From assembly GCA_016706545.1 (NCBI GenBank), contig JADJJK010000043.1, positions 1 to 64,000 of the forward strand: 64,000 nt of DNA, read 5' to 3'. The notes below the pieces were generated by a model. It was not told the DNA's origin and made no database searches. It was given only the letters and a program-made list of their open reading frames with translations. This DNA comes from Myxococcales bacterium. Lineage in GTDB: Bacteria; Myxococcota_A; Polyangia; Haliangiales; Haliangiaceae. This document shows, one piece after another, positions 33,804-43,156 of the stretch (position 1 is its first letter; the number at the start of each line of letters is the position of its first letter). The position numbers and the translations under genes were made by a program.

Positions 33804-35111
33804 TCACTCGATGGGAGGCAGCACGGTGAGCGTGTCGCCATCGTGGAAGACCAGGACCGCGTCCTTTTCCACCGCGACCCCCACCGCGTCCGAGCGCAGC
33901 GCATCTGGCAGCGGGTACACCCAGGCGACGCGCGCGCCGCCGGTGTACGCGATGACGTAGTCACGGCGCAGCGACCGATCCAGGCGCACCACCAGGGCGG
34001 CGGCGTTGCGCGCGCCGGTCGCGCTGGCGAGGAGCTGGATGCCCGGCGCGGGCACCGCGGCCTGACTACCGGAGGCGGTGAGCGCGTCCACGTCCAGGAT
34101 ATCGAACGAGGTGCCCGCGGCGGTGGTGCCCACGCTGCGCACGATGGACGGCCGCACCACGCGCAGCATGGGGGTCTCATGCGCAAGCCCGGGGATGACG
34201 CCAAGGATGGCGGCGAAGCGGCCGGGAGCCTGCCACTGCAGCGCGCGCGCGCCGCCGCGGCGATGCGCGCGAAGCTGGCCGTCTTCGTCGAGCGTGATGT
34301 CGAGCTCGAGGTCGCGGTGACGGACGGTCAGCGGCGCGGGCGCATCCGCGCCTTGGCGGGCGCGCCCGCTGGCCAGGTCGAGCGTGAGCGCGGTGGCGCC
34401 GCGCTGCCACGCCACCCGATGGTCGGGGAGCGACCAGGTGCGCTGCGGTCCAGGGTCGCGCATGGCGGCGGCCAGCGCGGCGCTGCCGACGATGGCGCCA
34501 TCGCTGCGATCTGCGCCCGCGGCGGTCACCACGCGCGCGCAGCCGAGCACCGGTTCGTCGGTGTCCGGCGGCAGCGCGCAGTCGCTCAAGAGGACCAGGT
34601 CGCCGTCCGGCAGCACCAGCGGCGGCGCCACGTGGGCGCCGGTGGCCCGCGTCCACGCCACCTTGCCGCGGCGCCAGTCGACCGCGGCGAAGCCGAGCTG
34701 CGACGACGCGACGACCGCGAGGTCGGCGCTGTCGCCGCGGGCCGCGTCGTCGATCAGCACCGGACCTGCGACCTCGAAGCGCGGCACGTCGAGGCGCGTG
34801 GGCAGCTCGATCACGCGCAGCGGCGTCACCTTGGGCAGCTCCGCCAGCTCCCAGAAGCGCTCGCGCGGGGCGCTGGGCCGTGGCGCTGGCGCGGCCTTGG
34901 CGGGCGCGGGCCGACGGCCTCGCCCCTGGCCGTGCGGCGGCGGCGCGGCGCTACCGAGCTCGTCGGCGCGCTCGCCTCTGGTCTCGTCGGCGCGCTCATC
35001 GGCGAACTCGCCTCTGGTCTCTTCGGGGCGGGCCTTGGGCTCGGGGCGACCGCACCCGCCCAGGGCCAGGCAGGCGGCGAGCGCGGTTGCCAGGGCGAAC
35101 GCAAAGGCCAT
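33804..35111 (-). CDS. PQQ-type beta-propeller-like lipoprotein
   Basis: The 435-residue product starts at 35111 with a lipoprotein signal (LALGGC). A charged linker holds the repeat EETRGEFADERADETRGE, followed by a Pro-rich spacer. The body has PQQ/quinoprotein-like blades (LGFAAVDWRRGKVAWTRATG, PPLVLPDGDLVLLSDC, ALTLDLASGRARQG, VVRLDRSLRRDYVIAYTGG). It is probably a surface or periplasmic binding scaffold. An earlier frame start at 35285 would place the signal internally and is rejected. The gene diverges from the pseudokinase gene. Confidence 0.75.
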   Translation of the reverse strand: MAFAFALATALAACLALGGCGRPEPKARPEETRGEFADERADETRGERADELGSAAPPPHGQGRGRRPAPAKAAPAPRPSAPRERFWELAELPKVTPLRVIELPTRLDVPRFEVAGPVLIDDAARGDSADLAVVASSQLGFAAVDWRRGKVAWTRATGAHVAPPLVLPDGDLVLLSDCALPPDTDEPVLGCARVVTAAGADRSDGAIVGSAALAAAMRDPGPQRTWSLPDHRVAWQRGATALTLDLASGRARQGADAPAPLTVRHRDLELDITLDEDGQLRAHRRGGARALQWQAPGRFAAILGVIPGLAHETPMLRVVRPSIVRSVGTTAAGTSFDILDVDALTASGSQAAVPAPGIQLLASATGARNAAALVVRLDRSLRRDYVIAYTGGARVAWVYPLPDALRSDAVGVAVEKDAVLVFHDGDTLTVLPPIE

Positions 35112-35253
35112 GGCCCCGAGCGTGGCACATCGCCGCGGGCAAAGGGACGCTCTGCCGGCGCCAGGTTGCTTTCGCCCGTCAACGTGGACACGATGCTGGT
35201 GCGCCAGCGAGGTGCCGGTGCGGGCCCACGCCGGGCTGTGAGCAGGAGGACAC

Positions 35254-38200
35254 ATGCCGAATCGCTTCGACGAGATCGAGCGCATCGCCAGCCGAGCTGA
35301 CCGGATCTCCGCGTACCGGGACTACCTGCGCTTGCACGCGAGCAACGAGCGCGCCTGGAACAACCTCGCGGTGGACCTGGCGCAGGCCGGGCGGTTCGTC
35401 GAGGCGCGCCGCGCCGCCCTGATGGAGCTGGCGCTGGATCCGTCGCAGCAGGCCGCGAGCGTGGCGTGCAAGGCGCTGCTCGGGGTGGGCCCGTACTCGC
35501 TGACGTCCGAGGTGGTGGCCACCGAGAGCCACCTGGTGTATCGGGCCGAGGGCCCCCAGGGCGGGGTGCTCTTGCGCGCGCTCCTCGACTGCGATGCCGG
35601 CGACGCCGCCGAGTGGCTGGCGCGCTACGAGGGGCGCTGGCGGCTGGGCGCGATCGCCGGGCTGGCGCGGCCCGCGAACACGGTCCGGGCGGCAGAGGGC
35701 ACCGTGTTTCAGGTCATGGACGACGTGAAGGGGCGGTCGCTGCGCGAGCGGATCGAGCAGGGGCTCGAGCGCGCCACCACGCTGGCCATCCTGGAGCTCC
35801 TGGCGGACGCGGTGGTCCACGCCGAGGCCGCGGGCATGGCGTCGGTGGAGCTGCGCCCGGAGTACGTGATCGTCAGCGACGAGCAGCCGCCTGCCGTCAC
35901 GCTGCTTGGGCCGCAGAGCCGCCCGGACGCAGCCTGGCGCTCACCGGAGGAAGGCGTGCAAGGGCCGCAAGGCGAGCCGGGCGCCGCGCGCGCCAGCGTG
36001 TCGGCCGGGCCCGCCGGGGACGTGTACCGGCTGGGCCTGCTGGCGCTGGCCATGCTGCGGCGGCGGGTGGCGCCGGTGGCGCCGCCGCAGGTCGGCGCGG
36101 CGATCGTCGAGGCGGCGGTGGGCGACGATCGGCTCGCGGAGCTGCTGGAGCTGGCGCTGGCCGCCGATCCCAACGCGCGCAGCACGGCCGCGCAGTGGCG
36201 AGCGGCGGTGGCGCAGGTGCAGAAGGGCGGCGCGCCGGCGATGCCCGCGCTCTTGGAGCCAAGGCTCGTGCGCGAGCTCGGGCGCGGGCCGCTGGAGACG
36301 GTGTACGAGGCCGTGGCGAGCGACGGCTCGCGCCGGGCGGTTCGGGTGTTGCGGTCGTCGGTGCGCGACACCGACGGCGCCCGCGAGGCGTTCTTCGACG
36401 AGGCCGAGCGCGCTGGCGCCATCGATCACGTCGGGCTCTTGCACGTGTTCGAGCGCGGGCACTCGGCCGGGTGCCACTACCTGGTGATGGAGCTGGCGGC
36501 GGGCGGCTCGCTGGAAGATCTGCTGCGGCAGCTTGGTCGCATGAGCCCCAGCGAGGCCAGCGATCTGGGCATCCAGGCGGCGCGGGCGCTGTCGGCGGTC
36601 CACGGCGCCGCCGACGGAGGGCTGCGTCACCTGGCGCTGTCGCCCTCGAAGATCTTGTACCGGGAGGCCAAGGGGACGCGCGTCGCCGTGTCGGGCTTTG
36701 GCATCTCGCACCTCTACGGTGATCCGGCGGCCCATGGCACCAGCGCGGCGACGATGCGACGCCCGCTGGGCGCGGTGGCGTACCTGGCGCCAGAGCAGGT
36801 GATGGGCGCCGCGGTGGATGAGCGCACCGACGTCTATGCGCTGGGCGCGGTGCTCTACGAGGCGCTCGCCGGCAAGCCGCCGTTCGCGGGGGCAAGCGAG
36901 CAGGAGATCTTGCAGGCGCACCTGACCACCGAGCCGGCGCGGCTGGAGTCGCTGGGCACGCCGAGCGCGCTGGCCGCGGTGGTGCATCGCATGCTGGCTC
37001 GTGAGCCGGCGGCGCGTCCGGCCAGCATGGCGGAGGTGGTGGAGGCGTTGCTGGCCTGGCCCGCCGGAGACGAGCGCGGCCGGCAGCAAGCGGCGCGTGA
37101 CCAAGCCGAGCACGCGGCACAAGCGGCGCGTGAGCAAGCAGCGCAAGCGGCGCAAGAGCAAGCGGCGCGAGCGCAGGCAGAGCGCGCGGCGCGCGAGCGG
37201 GTGGCCAGCGCGCGTGCGCGACGCCGGCGCCTGCTGTTGGCGGCGGGCGTCGGAGGCATCGCGGTGGTCGGCGGGATCCTCTGGATCATCCCGCCGTCGA
37301 CTCCGCCGGCCGGCCCGGTGCTCACGGTGCAGGTCATCGGCGACGGGCGCGGCACGGTGACCAGCGAGCCCGCGGGGCTCGCGTGCTCGGCGCAGGAGCG
37401 CCGGCAGGCCAGCTTCCCGCGCGGCGCGGCGGTGACGCTGCTGGCCGAGCCAGATCCGGGCGACCGCTTCGTCGGCTGGCAGGGCGCCTGCGTGGGGACC
37501 TCGCCGCGCTGCACGTTGCAGCTCGCGCGCGCGGCCGAGGTGACGGCCTCGTTCGAGGCGCTGCCGGCGGTGCGCCTGACCGTGCGGGTGACAGGCAAAG
37601 GCAGCGTGGTCGCGCAGGGCAGCGAGCCCCAAGGCGGCGGCTCCTGCACCGCGCAGTGTGAGTTCGCGGTGCCGCCGGGCCCGATCGCGCTGGTGGCGAC
37701 GGCGGACCCTGGTTGGGCAATCGCCCGGTGGAGCGCGCGGGGCTGCGCGGCCGGTCAGGAGCGCTGCGTGGTCACCGCGGAGCGCGACACCGCGGTGGAC
37801 GTGGTGTTTCACTCGGCGCGCGTGACGCTCGCGGTGGAGGTGCAAGACGCGGCCGATGGCGCCACCGGCCGCGGCGTGGTCAGGGTCAACGGCGGCGCGG
37901 CGCTCGGTGGCGACGGCAAGGTGGTGCTCGAGCGCGGCGTGGTGAGCCTGCAAGCGGAGCCCGCGCCCGGCTCGGCGTTCGAGCGCTGGGGAGGCGCCTG
38001 CGCCGGTCAGGGCGCGACCTGCCGGCTCACGCTGGACGAGCACGCGCTGGTGCTGGCGCGCTTTCGCCGGGTGACGCTGGTGCCGCTGGAGCTGCGGATC
38101 GATCGAGACTTCGGTCAAGGGCGCATCACCTCGGAGCCCGCGGGGATCGCGTGTCCGGGCACCTGCGCGGTGGAGGTCCCCGCTGGCACCGTGCTGACGC

Positions 38201-38580
38201 TGACCGCGGAGTCCTCGCGCCCCGTCGTCTGGGACAACGATTGCGTCGGCCCCAGGTGTCGGCTGGTGGTGACCGCGCGGACGCGGCTCGGCGTGGCCTT
38301 CCGCCCGCCGCGCCTGGGCGTCTCGCTGGTGGGGCCAGGACAGGTCGAGTCGCGCGACGTTCGCGTCGCGCTGACGCCGACCCGTCGCGCGAGCCTGGTC
38401 GACTACCGCCTGGGCACCGAGGTGGTGTTGCGCGCCACGCCGCCAGCCGGCGGCAGCTACACGGTGAGCTGGAGCGACCATCCCTCGGCGTGCGGAGGGC
38501 CGACCGCCGCGCCAGCGGAGTGCCGGCTCCGCATGGACCGAGATCACAACCTCACGGTCCGCTTCATCGCGCGGCCGTAG
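35254..38580 (+). CDS. Tandem pseudokinase transmembrane protein with InlB-like repeats
   Basis: The 1108-residue product starts after AGGAGG. Residues 1-70 form a TPR-like helix pair (NERAWNNLAVDLAQAGRF). Residues about 80-320 are a strongly degenerate kinase-like domain (ELRPEYVIVSDEQPP, GDVYRLGLLALAML). Residues about 335-605 are a second Hanks-type fold whose key residues are changed: the ATP-binding Lys is Arg (RRAVRVLRS), HRDLKPxN is HLALSPSKIL, and DFG is SGFG. The activation-segment end and later lobes (GAVAYLAPEQVMG, ERTDVYALGAVLYEAL) are kept. An Ala/Gln/Arg coiled coil leads to a membrane segment at about 657-682. About 400 external residues follow, with divergent InlB-type repeats each holding Cys pairs (GTVTSEPAGLACS, GRITSEPAGIACPGTCAVEV). 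It probably signals by binding without phosphorylating. Confidence 0.85.
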   Translation: MPNRFDEIERIASRADRISAYRDYLRLHASNERAWNNLAVDLAQAGRFVEARRAALMELALDPSQQAASVACKALLGVGPYSLTSEVVATESHLVYRAEGPQGGVLLRALLDCDAGDAAEWLARYEGRWRLGAIAGLARPANTVRAAEGTVFQVMDDVKGRSLRERIEQGLERATTLAILELLADAVVHAEAAGMASVELRPEYVIVSDEQPPAVTLLGPQSRPDAAWRSPEEGVQGPQGEPGAARASVSAGPAGDVYRLGLLALAMLRRRVAPVAPPQVGAAIVEAAVGDDRLAELLELALAADPNARSTAAQWRAAVAQVQKGGAPAMPALLEPRLVRELGRGPLETVYEAVASDGSRRAVRVLRSSVRDTDGAREAFFDEAERAGAIDHVGLLHVFERGHSAGCHYLVMELAAGGSLEDLLRQLGRMSPSEASDLGIQAARALSAVHGAADGGLRHLALSPSKILYREAKGTRVAVSGFGISHLYGDPAAHGTSAATMRRPLGAVAYLAPEQVMGAAVDERTDVYALGAVLYEALAGKPPFAGASEQEILQAHLTTEPARLESLGTPSALAAVVHRMLAREPAARPASMAEVVEALLAWPAGDERGRQQAARDQAEHAAQAAREQAAQAAQEQAARAQAERAARERVASARARRRRLLLAAGVGGIAVVGGILWIIPPSTPPAGPVLTVQVIGDGRGTVTSEPAGLACSAQERRQASFPRGAAVTLLAEPDPGDRFVGWQGACVGTSPRCTLQLARAAEVTASFEALPAVRLTVRVTGKGSVVAQGSEPQGGGSCTAQCEFAVPPGPIALVATADPGWAIARWSARGCAAGQERCVVTAERDTAVDVVFHSARVTLAVEVQDAADGATGRGVVRVNGGAALGGDGKVVLERGVVSLQAEPAPGSAFERWGGACAGQGATCRLTLDEHALVLARFRRVTLVPLELRIDRDFGQGRITSEPAGIACPGTCAVEVPAGTVLTLTAESSRPVVWDNDCVGPRCRLVVTARTRLGVAFRPPRLGVSLVGPGQVESRDVRVALTPTRRASLVDYRLGTEVVLRATPPAGGSYTVSWSDHPSACGGPTAAPAECRLRMDRDHNLTVRFIARP

Positions 38581-38754
38581 CAGCCGCGCGTGTGCGGCGC
38601 GCATGTGCGCGGCGCAGTCGTCGCCCGGCTGCTTCGCCAGCGGCGGGCGCTGTGCTACCGTCGGCTCGAATACACGCCCTGGTTGCGGCGTTGGTTCACC
38701 TGAGGCCGCCGTGGGGGCGCTGCCTGACTTCAAATGATCTAGGGGGAACTTTCC

Positions 38755-39186
38755 ATGTGGAATCGCTTTTCGGTCGTCGTCGTCTGTCTTGGTGTTGGTC
38801 TTTGGCTTGGGCTGGCTGCTGGGTCTGCGCAGGCGCAGGCGCCAGCGACGCAACCAACGCCGGCTGCGCCCAGCAGCAGCGCAGGCGCCACCGCGGAGGT
38901 CAAGGCGGCCAAGGGCGTCGCGAACCGAGAGCCGGTGGAGGAGGGCTCCACATTCGCGGCGGGGACCACGGTGTGGTGCTGGTCGCTCATCCGCAACTCG
39001 GAGGGCGCCGCCAAGCACGTCTGGAAGAAGGATGGCAAGGCGGTGTGGACGGCCAACCACAAGGTCGCCTCCAAGCGCTGGACCACGTACTCGCGCCGCA
39101 AGCTCAACAAGCCAGGGAGCTACTCGGTCGACGTGCTCGGCGCCGATGACGCGGTGCTGGGCAGCGTCAGCTTCACGATCGAATGA
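38755..39186 (+). CDS. DUF2914-type exported protein
   Basis: The 143-residue product starts after AGGGGGAA with a clear signal peptide (cleavage near SAQAQA). The mature part has the DUF2914 pattern: VWCWSLIRNSEGAAKHVWKK, VASKRWTTYSRRKL and GSYSVDVLGADDAVLGS. This small beta domain is common in myxobacterial periplasmic proteins and has no known activity. It follows the pseudokinase gene after 170 bp on the same strand. Confidence 0.75.
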   Translation: MWNRFSVVVVCLGVGLWLGLAAGSAQAQAPATQPTPAAPSSSAGATAEVKAAKGVANREPVEEGSTFAAGTTVWCWSLIRNSEGAAKHVWKKDGKAVWTANHKVASKRWTTYSRRKLNKPGSYSVDVLGADDAVLGSVSFTIE

Positions 39187-39262
39187 GCGGCCGAATGAGC
39201 GCTCGAATGAGCGGAATGAGCGGTCGAATGAGCGGTCGAACGAGCGGTCGAACGAGCGGCCA
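39183..39262. repeat. 12-bp tandem repeat CGGTCGAATGAG
   Basis: About six units of the type GCGGTCGAATGAG / GCGGTCGAACGAG lie between the DUF2914 gene and the convergent Hsp70 gene. The first unit includes the DUF2914 stop codon. No terminator was recognised here. Confidence 0.7.
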
Positions 39263-39265
39263 GGC

Positions 39266-41059
39266 TCACGGCCGCTCTCGCACCGAGTACTCGAGCCGGT
39301 AGCGCTCGCCGCGCTCGCCGCGATCTCGGGCGGTACACCACAGCTCCAGGGTGCCGACCTCGGTCACGTGCGCCGACAGCCGCACGGGGACCAGGTCTCC
39401 CGCCTGTCGGCCCTCGTGGGCCGGCACGGTCTGCTCCACCGGGTCGAGCTCCACGAGGTCGGGCTCATCTTCTTCGAGCAGCACGCCAGCGGCGTCGTCC
39501 TTGCGCGTGGTGGACGAGAAGAAGCGGAAGCTCACCGGCTCGCCCACCACCAGGCCGAGCTCGTCGTCGGGCAGCTCCACGGTGGAGCCCTCCTCGAGCC
39601 CCTGCGGCGCCACGCACAGCGCGCGCACAGGTGGCGGGAAGCCGGGGATGGCGGGCATCGACGATTCGATGCCGATGTAATAGGCGCGCGCGGTGGCGCT
39701 GCGGATGCGCAGGCCGGTGCCGCCGGCGCGGGCGCGGTGGCGGAGCTGCCCGTAGGACGCCGCGCCGAGCGCGACCGCCAGGTCCAGGTCGGAGCCGCGC
39801 AGCTCGGTGAGCTCGGCGCCGGTCCACGCGCGCAGGACCTCGCGCACGCGGGCGCGCAGCGCCTCGGCCTTCATCACGCCACCGTTGAACAGCACCGCGG
39901 TCGGCGTGCGGCCATGGCGGGACAAGAGCTCCGCCAGGTGCCGCGTGATCGCGGGGTCGTGAGCGTAGGGCAGCCCCAGCTCTCGCAGGCCGGCGCCAGG
40001 GCGGCGGGTGGGGCGCGCGGTCAGCTCGACCACCGGAAAGAACCCGTCGACGAGCTGGGCCAGCACCTGGGCGCGCTGCAGCTCGGCGCGCACCGTGCCG
40101 CCGAGCAGCCTGGAGCCGCGGCTGGCGATGGTGATGGGCAAAGACTCGGGGCCCTGCGGTGACAGCAGCGTCTCCTTGGCGCGCCGGCAGGCCTGGGTCA
40201 GCGCGCGGTGCTGCCAGGCGTCCAGGGTCTTGCCCTGCGCGGCGAGGTCTCTGGCCACCCCGGCGGCGAGCGCCAGATCCATGTTGTCGCCGCCGAGCAA
40301 GATGTGGTCGCCGACCGCGATCCGGGTCAGGCCCAGCTCGCCGCCTTCCTCGGTCACCTCGATGAGCGAGAAGTCGGTGGTGCCGCCGCCGACATCACAG
40401 ACCAGCACGACGTCGCCTGGGCCGATCTCTTGCCGCCACGCTGGGTGGCTGGCCAGGTAGGCGTAGAACGCGGCCAGCGGCTCCTCCAGGAGCGTGATGC
40501 GGTCAAGGCCCGCCTGGCGCGCCGCGGCCACCGTGAGCTCGCGCGCCGCGGCGTCGAACGACGCCGGCACGGTGAGCACCACGTCCAGCTCGTCGGCGGG
40601 GGTGTCGGGGTGCGCGTCGTCCCACGCGGCCCGCAGGTGCGCCAGGTAGCGCGCCGAGGCGTTGACCGGCGACACCCGCTCGCCGTCGTCGGCGACGTCG
40701 CGGCTGGCGCCGCGCCACGGCAAGACCGCCGCGTTGCGGTCGATCGTCGGGCTGCACAGCCACGACTTGGCGGAGGACACCAGCCGGTGCGGCAGCTCCG
40801 CGCCGCGCGCGGCGGCGAACGCGCCCACGCAGGACCGCGCCTCGCCTGCCCACGGCAACGCCAGGCCCTTGGGGTCCACCTCGTCGGAGGTGGCCAGCAG
40901 CAAGAAGGAGGGGAGCGTGGCGAGGTCGGCCAGCTCGCCGGGGCCGACCACCTGCGGGATGGGCATCGCCGCGGGTGGCCGCTCACCGTCCGCGACGGCG
41001 AGCGCGCAGTTGGTGGTGCCGAGGTCGATGCCGAGCGTGGGGAGGGAGGTCTGGCTCAT
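39266..41059 (-). CDS. Hsp70 family chaperone-like protein (YegD/HscC-like)
   Basis: The 597-residue product has the actin-like ATPase core of Hsp70: phosphate 1 motif LGIDLGTTNCALAV, connect motif region LVCDVGGGTTDFSLIEV, and adenosine motif AVLFNGGVMKAEALR. The Gly-rich, inserted pieces and a short C-terminus without a classical substrate-binding domain place it with non-canonical Hsp70 relatives. It lies directly after a DUF2760 gene (one base gap), a pairing I recall from several proteobacterial genomes. It probably acts in a client-specific chaperone or secretion role that is not known. Confidence 0.85.
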   Translation of the reverse strand: MSQTSLPTLGIDLGTTNCALAVADGERPPAAMPIPQVVGPGELADLATLPSFLLLATSDEVDPKGLALPWAGEARSCVGAFAAARGAELPHRLVSSAKSWLCSPTIDRNAAVLPWRGASRDVADDGERVSPVNASARYLAHLRAAWDDAHPDTPADELDVVLTVPASFDAAARELTVAAARQAGLDRITLLEEPLAAFYAYLASHPAWRQEIGPGDVVLVCDVGGGTTDFSLIEVTEEGGELGLTRIAVGDHILLGGDNMDLALAAGVARDLAAQGKTLDAWQHRALTQACRRAKETLLSPQGPESLPITIASRGSRLLGGTVRAELQRAQVLAQLVDGFFPVVELTARPTRRPGAGLRELGLPYAHDPAITRHLAELLSRHGRTPTAVLFNGGVMKAEALRARVREVLRAWTGAELTELRGSDLDLAVALGAASYGQLRHRARAGGTGLRIRSATARAYYIGIESSMPAIPGFPPPVRALCVAPQGLEEGSTVELPDDELGLVVGEPVSFRFFSSTTRKDDAAGVLLEEDEPDLVELDPVEQTVPAHEGRQAGDLVPVRLSAHVTEVGTLELWCTARDRGERGERYRLEYSVRERP

Positions 41060-41060
41060 G

Positions 41061-41779
41061 TCACGATCCGAGCTCGACCTCGGCCGGCGCCAGCACGGCG
41101 CGATCGACGCCCTCCGTCAACGTGGGCAGCTTGACCGAGGTGGCGCGCCAGCCGTGGTGGCGAAGCGTGCCGCGGTACGGCGCCTCGCCGCGGGCCTCGC
41201 CGACGAGGCGGACCTCGGCTGGATCGAAGCCCTTGGGCACCGTGACCTTGTCTTCTTCGGCGCCAGGCATCACCGGCTCGAGCGTGAGGTGCTGCTCGAG
41301 GACCTTGCGGCAGCCGCGGTGGACGTCGCGCGCGGCGGCGCCGATGTCGGCGTCAGAGAAGCCGTCGAGCGGCTCTCGCAAGAAGTCGACCAGCCGCCCT
41401 TCGCGCTGCAGGAGGGCCAAGAGCGCGAGCGCGCCGTCGCGGTGATGGGCGGCGGCGCTGGGCTTGCGGTCCTCGGCGCGCGGCGTCTTGTCGGCGGCGC
41501 TGCCGCCGTCGCCCTTGGGCGTCTTGGCGTCGGCCTTGGCGTCGGGTTTGACGTCGGCCTTCGCGTCGGGTTTGGCATCGCCCTTGGCATCGCCCCTTCG
41601 CGTCGGCCTTCGCGTCGGGTTTGGCGTCGGGCTTTGGCCTCGGGCAGCTCCTTGGGCCGCGTGGTCGGTTGGCCCTTCGGTTGCTCCGTGGCCGGCAGGT
41701 ACGCGGCGGCCTCTGGCGGCAAGCTGCGGCCGGTGATCAGCCGAAAGAAGGCAGAGAAGGCAAGGGAGATGCGCGACAT
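41061..41779 (-). CDS. DUF2760 domain-containing protein, frameshifted
   Basis: The start at 41779 gives MSRISLAFSAFFRLITGRSL, the N-terminal helix of DUF2760. The frame breaks near 41620 inside an Ala/Lys/Asp repeat (DAKADAKPDAKAD). The conserved C-terminal domain continues in another frame (ALALLALLQREGRLVDFLRE, DIGAAARDVHRGC, LTEGVDRAVLAPAEVELG). The total of 719 bp is not a multiple of three. The repeat makes slippage or mis-assembly likely. The gene is immediately upstream of the Hsp70-like gene with which DUF2760 proteins usually pair. The function is unknown. Confidence 0.8.
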
Positions 41780-41860
41780 GGAAGGGACCGCAGCTTGCGT
41801 AATCCCAAGGGGGAGGCAAGTCAAGGTCCGTGCCCGAGACTCCCGCTGGGCCTGGGCGGG

Positions 41861-43156
41861 CTACTTCGCGGGCACGCGCCGGTAGCGCTCGAGCAGGCGG
41901 GTCTGGTGGGTCTGCATCGACTGCGGCACGCCACCGATCAGCACCAGCTCCGCGCGGCTGCCGAGCTCCAGCGGATCGCCGCTCCAGATCACCAGGTCCG
42001 CCGGGCCGCCGCGGGTCAAGAGCCCGCGCGCCGGCTGGCCAAAGATGGCCGCTGGCACCGACGTGACGGCGGCCAGCGCCTGATCCCATCGCAGCCCGTG
42101 CGCGACCGCCACCCCAGCGAGCTGGCGCAGCGTGCGCACGCTGGACGCCTCGCCGAGCGTCGAGATCGCCACCTGGACGCCGGCCTTGGCCAGGAGCGCG
42201 GCGTTGTCGTCGCGGACGTCGGCGGCCATCAGCTCGGGCAGGTTGGCGGTGGGGTCGAGGATGACCGGGACGCGCGCCGCCGCCAGCTCGTCGGCCAGGC
42301 GCCAGGCCTCTGCGCCGCCGGCGATGATGAGCCGAAGCCGGCGCTCCTTGGCCAGCGCCAGCGCGGCGCGCAGATCGCTCTCGGCGTGCGCGGTGATGAC
42401 CAGCGGCAGGCGCCCGCTCAAGACCGGCAAGAGCGCCTCCAGATCCAGGCGTTCGGCGGCGAGCTTGCGCGATTGATTGCGATCGTACGCGCCGCGCTTG
42501 GCCTGGTACTGCGCGGCGTCGTCGAGTGCTTCGCGCAGCAGCTCGATGGCGTGCCCGCGCGAGCCGTTGCCGATGGCCAGGGCGCCGAGCGCCGCGTTCA
42601 TCGCCGCCGGGTCGGCCACCGGCGCCGCCGGGCGCGCGGCATCGGCGAGCGACATCCACGCCGACTGGCCCGACAGCAGGCCGCCGGTGGGGCCCGCGAT
42701 CGCGGACGTCACCCCGCCGGTGCGCGCCACCGGGATCGCCACGGAGCGCGGGTCGAAGGAATCGGTGGAGCGGAACGCGGCGTGGATGGGGGTGGGCGCC
42801 GTGCCGAAGCGGCCGTCGCCGCCGGCAGGCTCGAGCTCCACCTCCACCAGCCCGAGCTGGCAGGCGCTCTCGATGAGCCCGGCGGTGACCACCTTGCCGG
42901 TCGCGTCGATGCGGCGCGCGCTGGCGGGGATGGCCACGCCGGCGCCGGCGCCGACGGCGGTGATCTTTCCATCCGTCACCACGAGCGTGGCGTCCTCGAG
43001 CTTGCGGTCCGGGCTGACGTAGATGGTGGCGCCCGTGATCGCCAGCGTCTCGGCGGCGGCGGGTGGCGCGACCAGCGCGGCGGTCGTCAGCAGCGCCGCC
43101 AGCAGGGCGCGGCGCGCGGCGCGCGGGTGGACGTCGGCAAGCGAGGTGCGGCTCAT
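41861..43156 (-). CDS. Exported amidohydrolase family protein
   Basis: The 431-residue product has a signal peptide (ALLAALLTTAALVAPPAAA). It continues with the amidohydrolase N-terminal beta sandwich (ITGATIYVSPDRKLEDATLV), the loop DATGKVVTAGLIES and a C-terminal RGGPADLVIWSGDPLEL. The first metal motif, normally HxH after the PGLID strand, reads ESACQLG here, so the usual metal pair is missing. HAESDLRAALAL keeps a later His. It may be inactive or a partner of the next, intact amidohydrolase. Its ATG overlaps that gene's stop (ATGA at 43153-43156). Confidence 0.75.
   Translation of the reverse strand: MSRTSLADVHPRAARRALLAALLTTAALVAPPAAAETLAITGATIYVSPDRKLEDATLVVTDGKITAVGAGAGVAIPASARRIDATGKVVTAGLIESACQLGLVEVELEPAGGDGRFGTAPTPIHAAFRSTDSFDPRSVAIPVARTGGVTSAIAGPTGGLLSGQSAWMSLADAARPAAPVADPAAMNAALGALAIGNGSRGHAIELLREALDDAAQYQAKRGAYDRNQSRKLAAERLDLEALLPVLSGRLPLVITAHAESDLRAALALAKERRLRLIIAGGAEAWRLADELAAARVPVILDPTANLPELMAADVRDDNAALLAKAGVQVAISTLGEASSVRTLRQLAGVAVAHGLRWDQALAAVTSVPAAIFGQPARGLLTRGGPADLVIWSGDPLELGSRAELVLIGGVPQSMQTHQTRLLERYRRVPAK

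Noticed and set aside
35941..39060. 1039-codon open frame on the minus strand
   Set aside because: It is the antisense shadow of the pseudokinase gene; composition is Arg/His/Ala-rich and no domain is visible.
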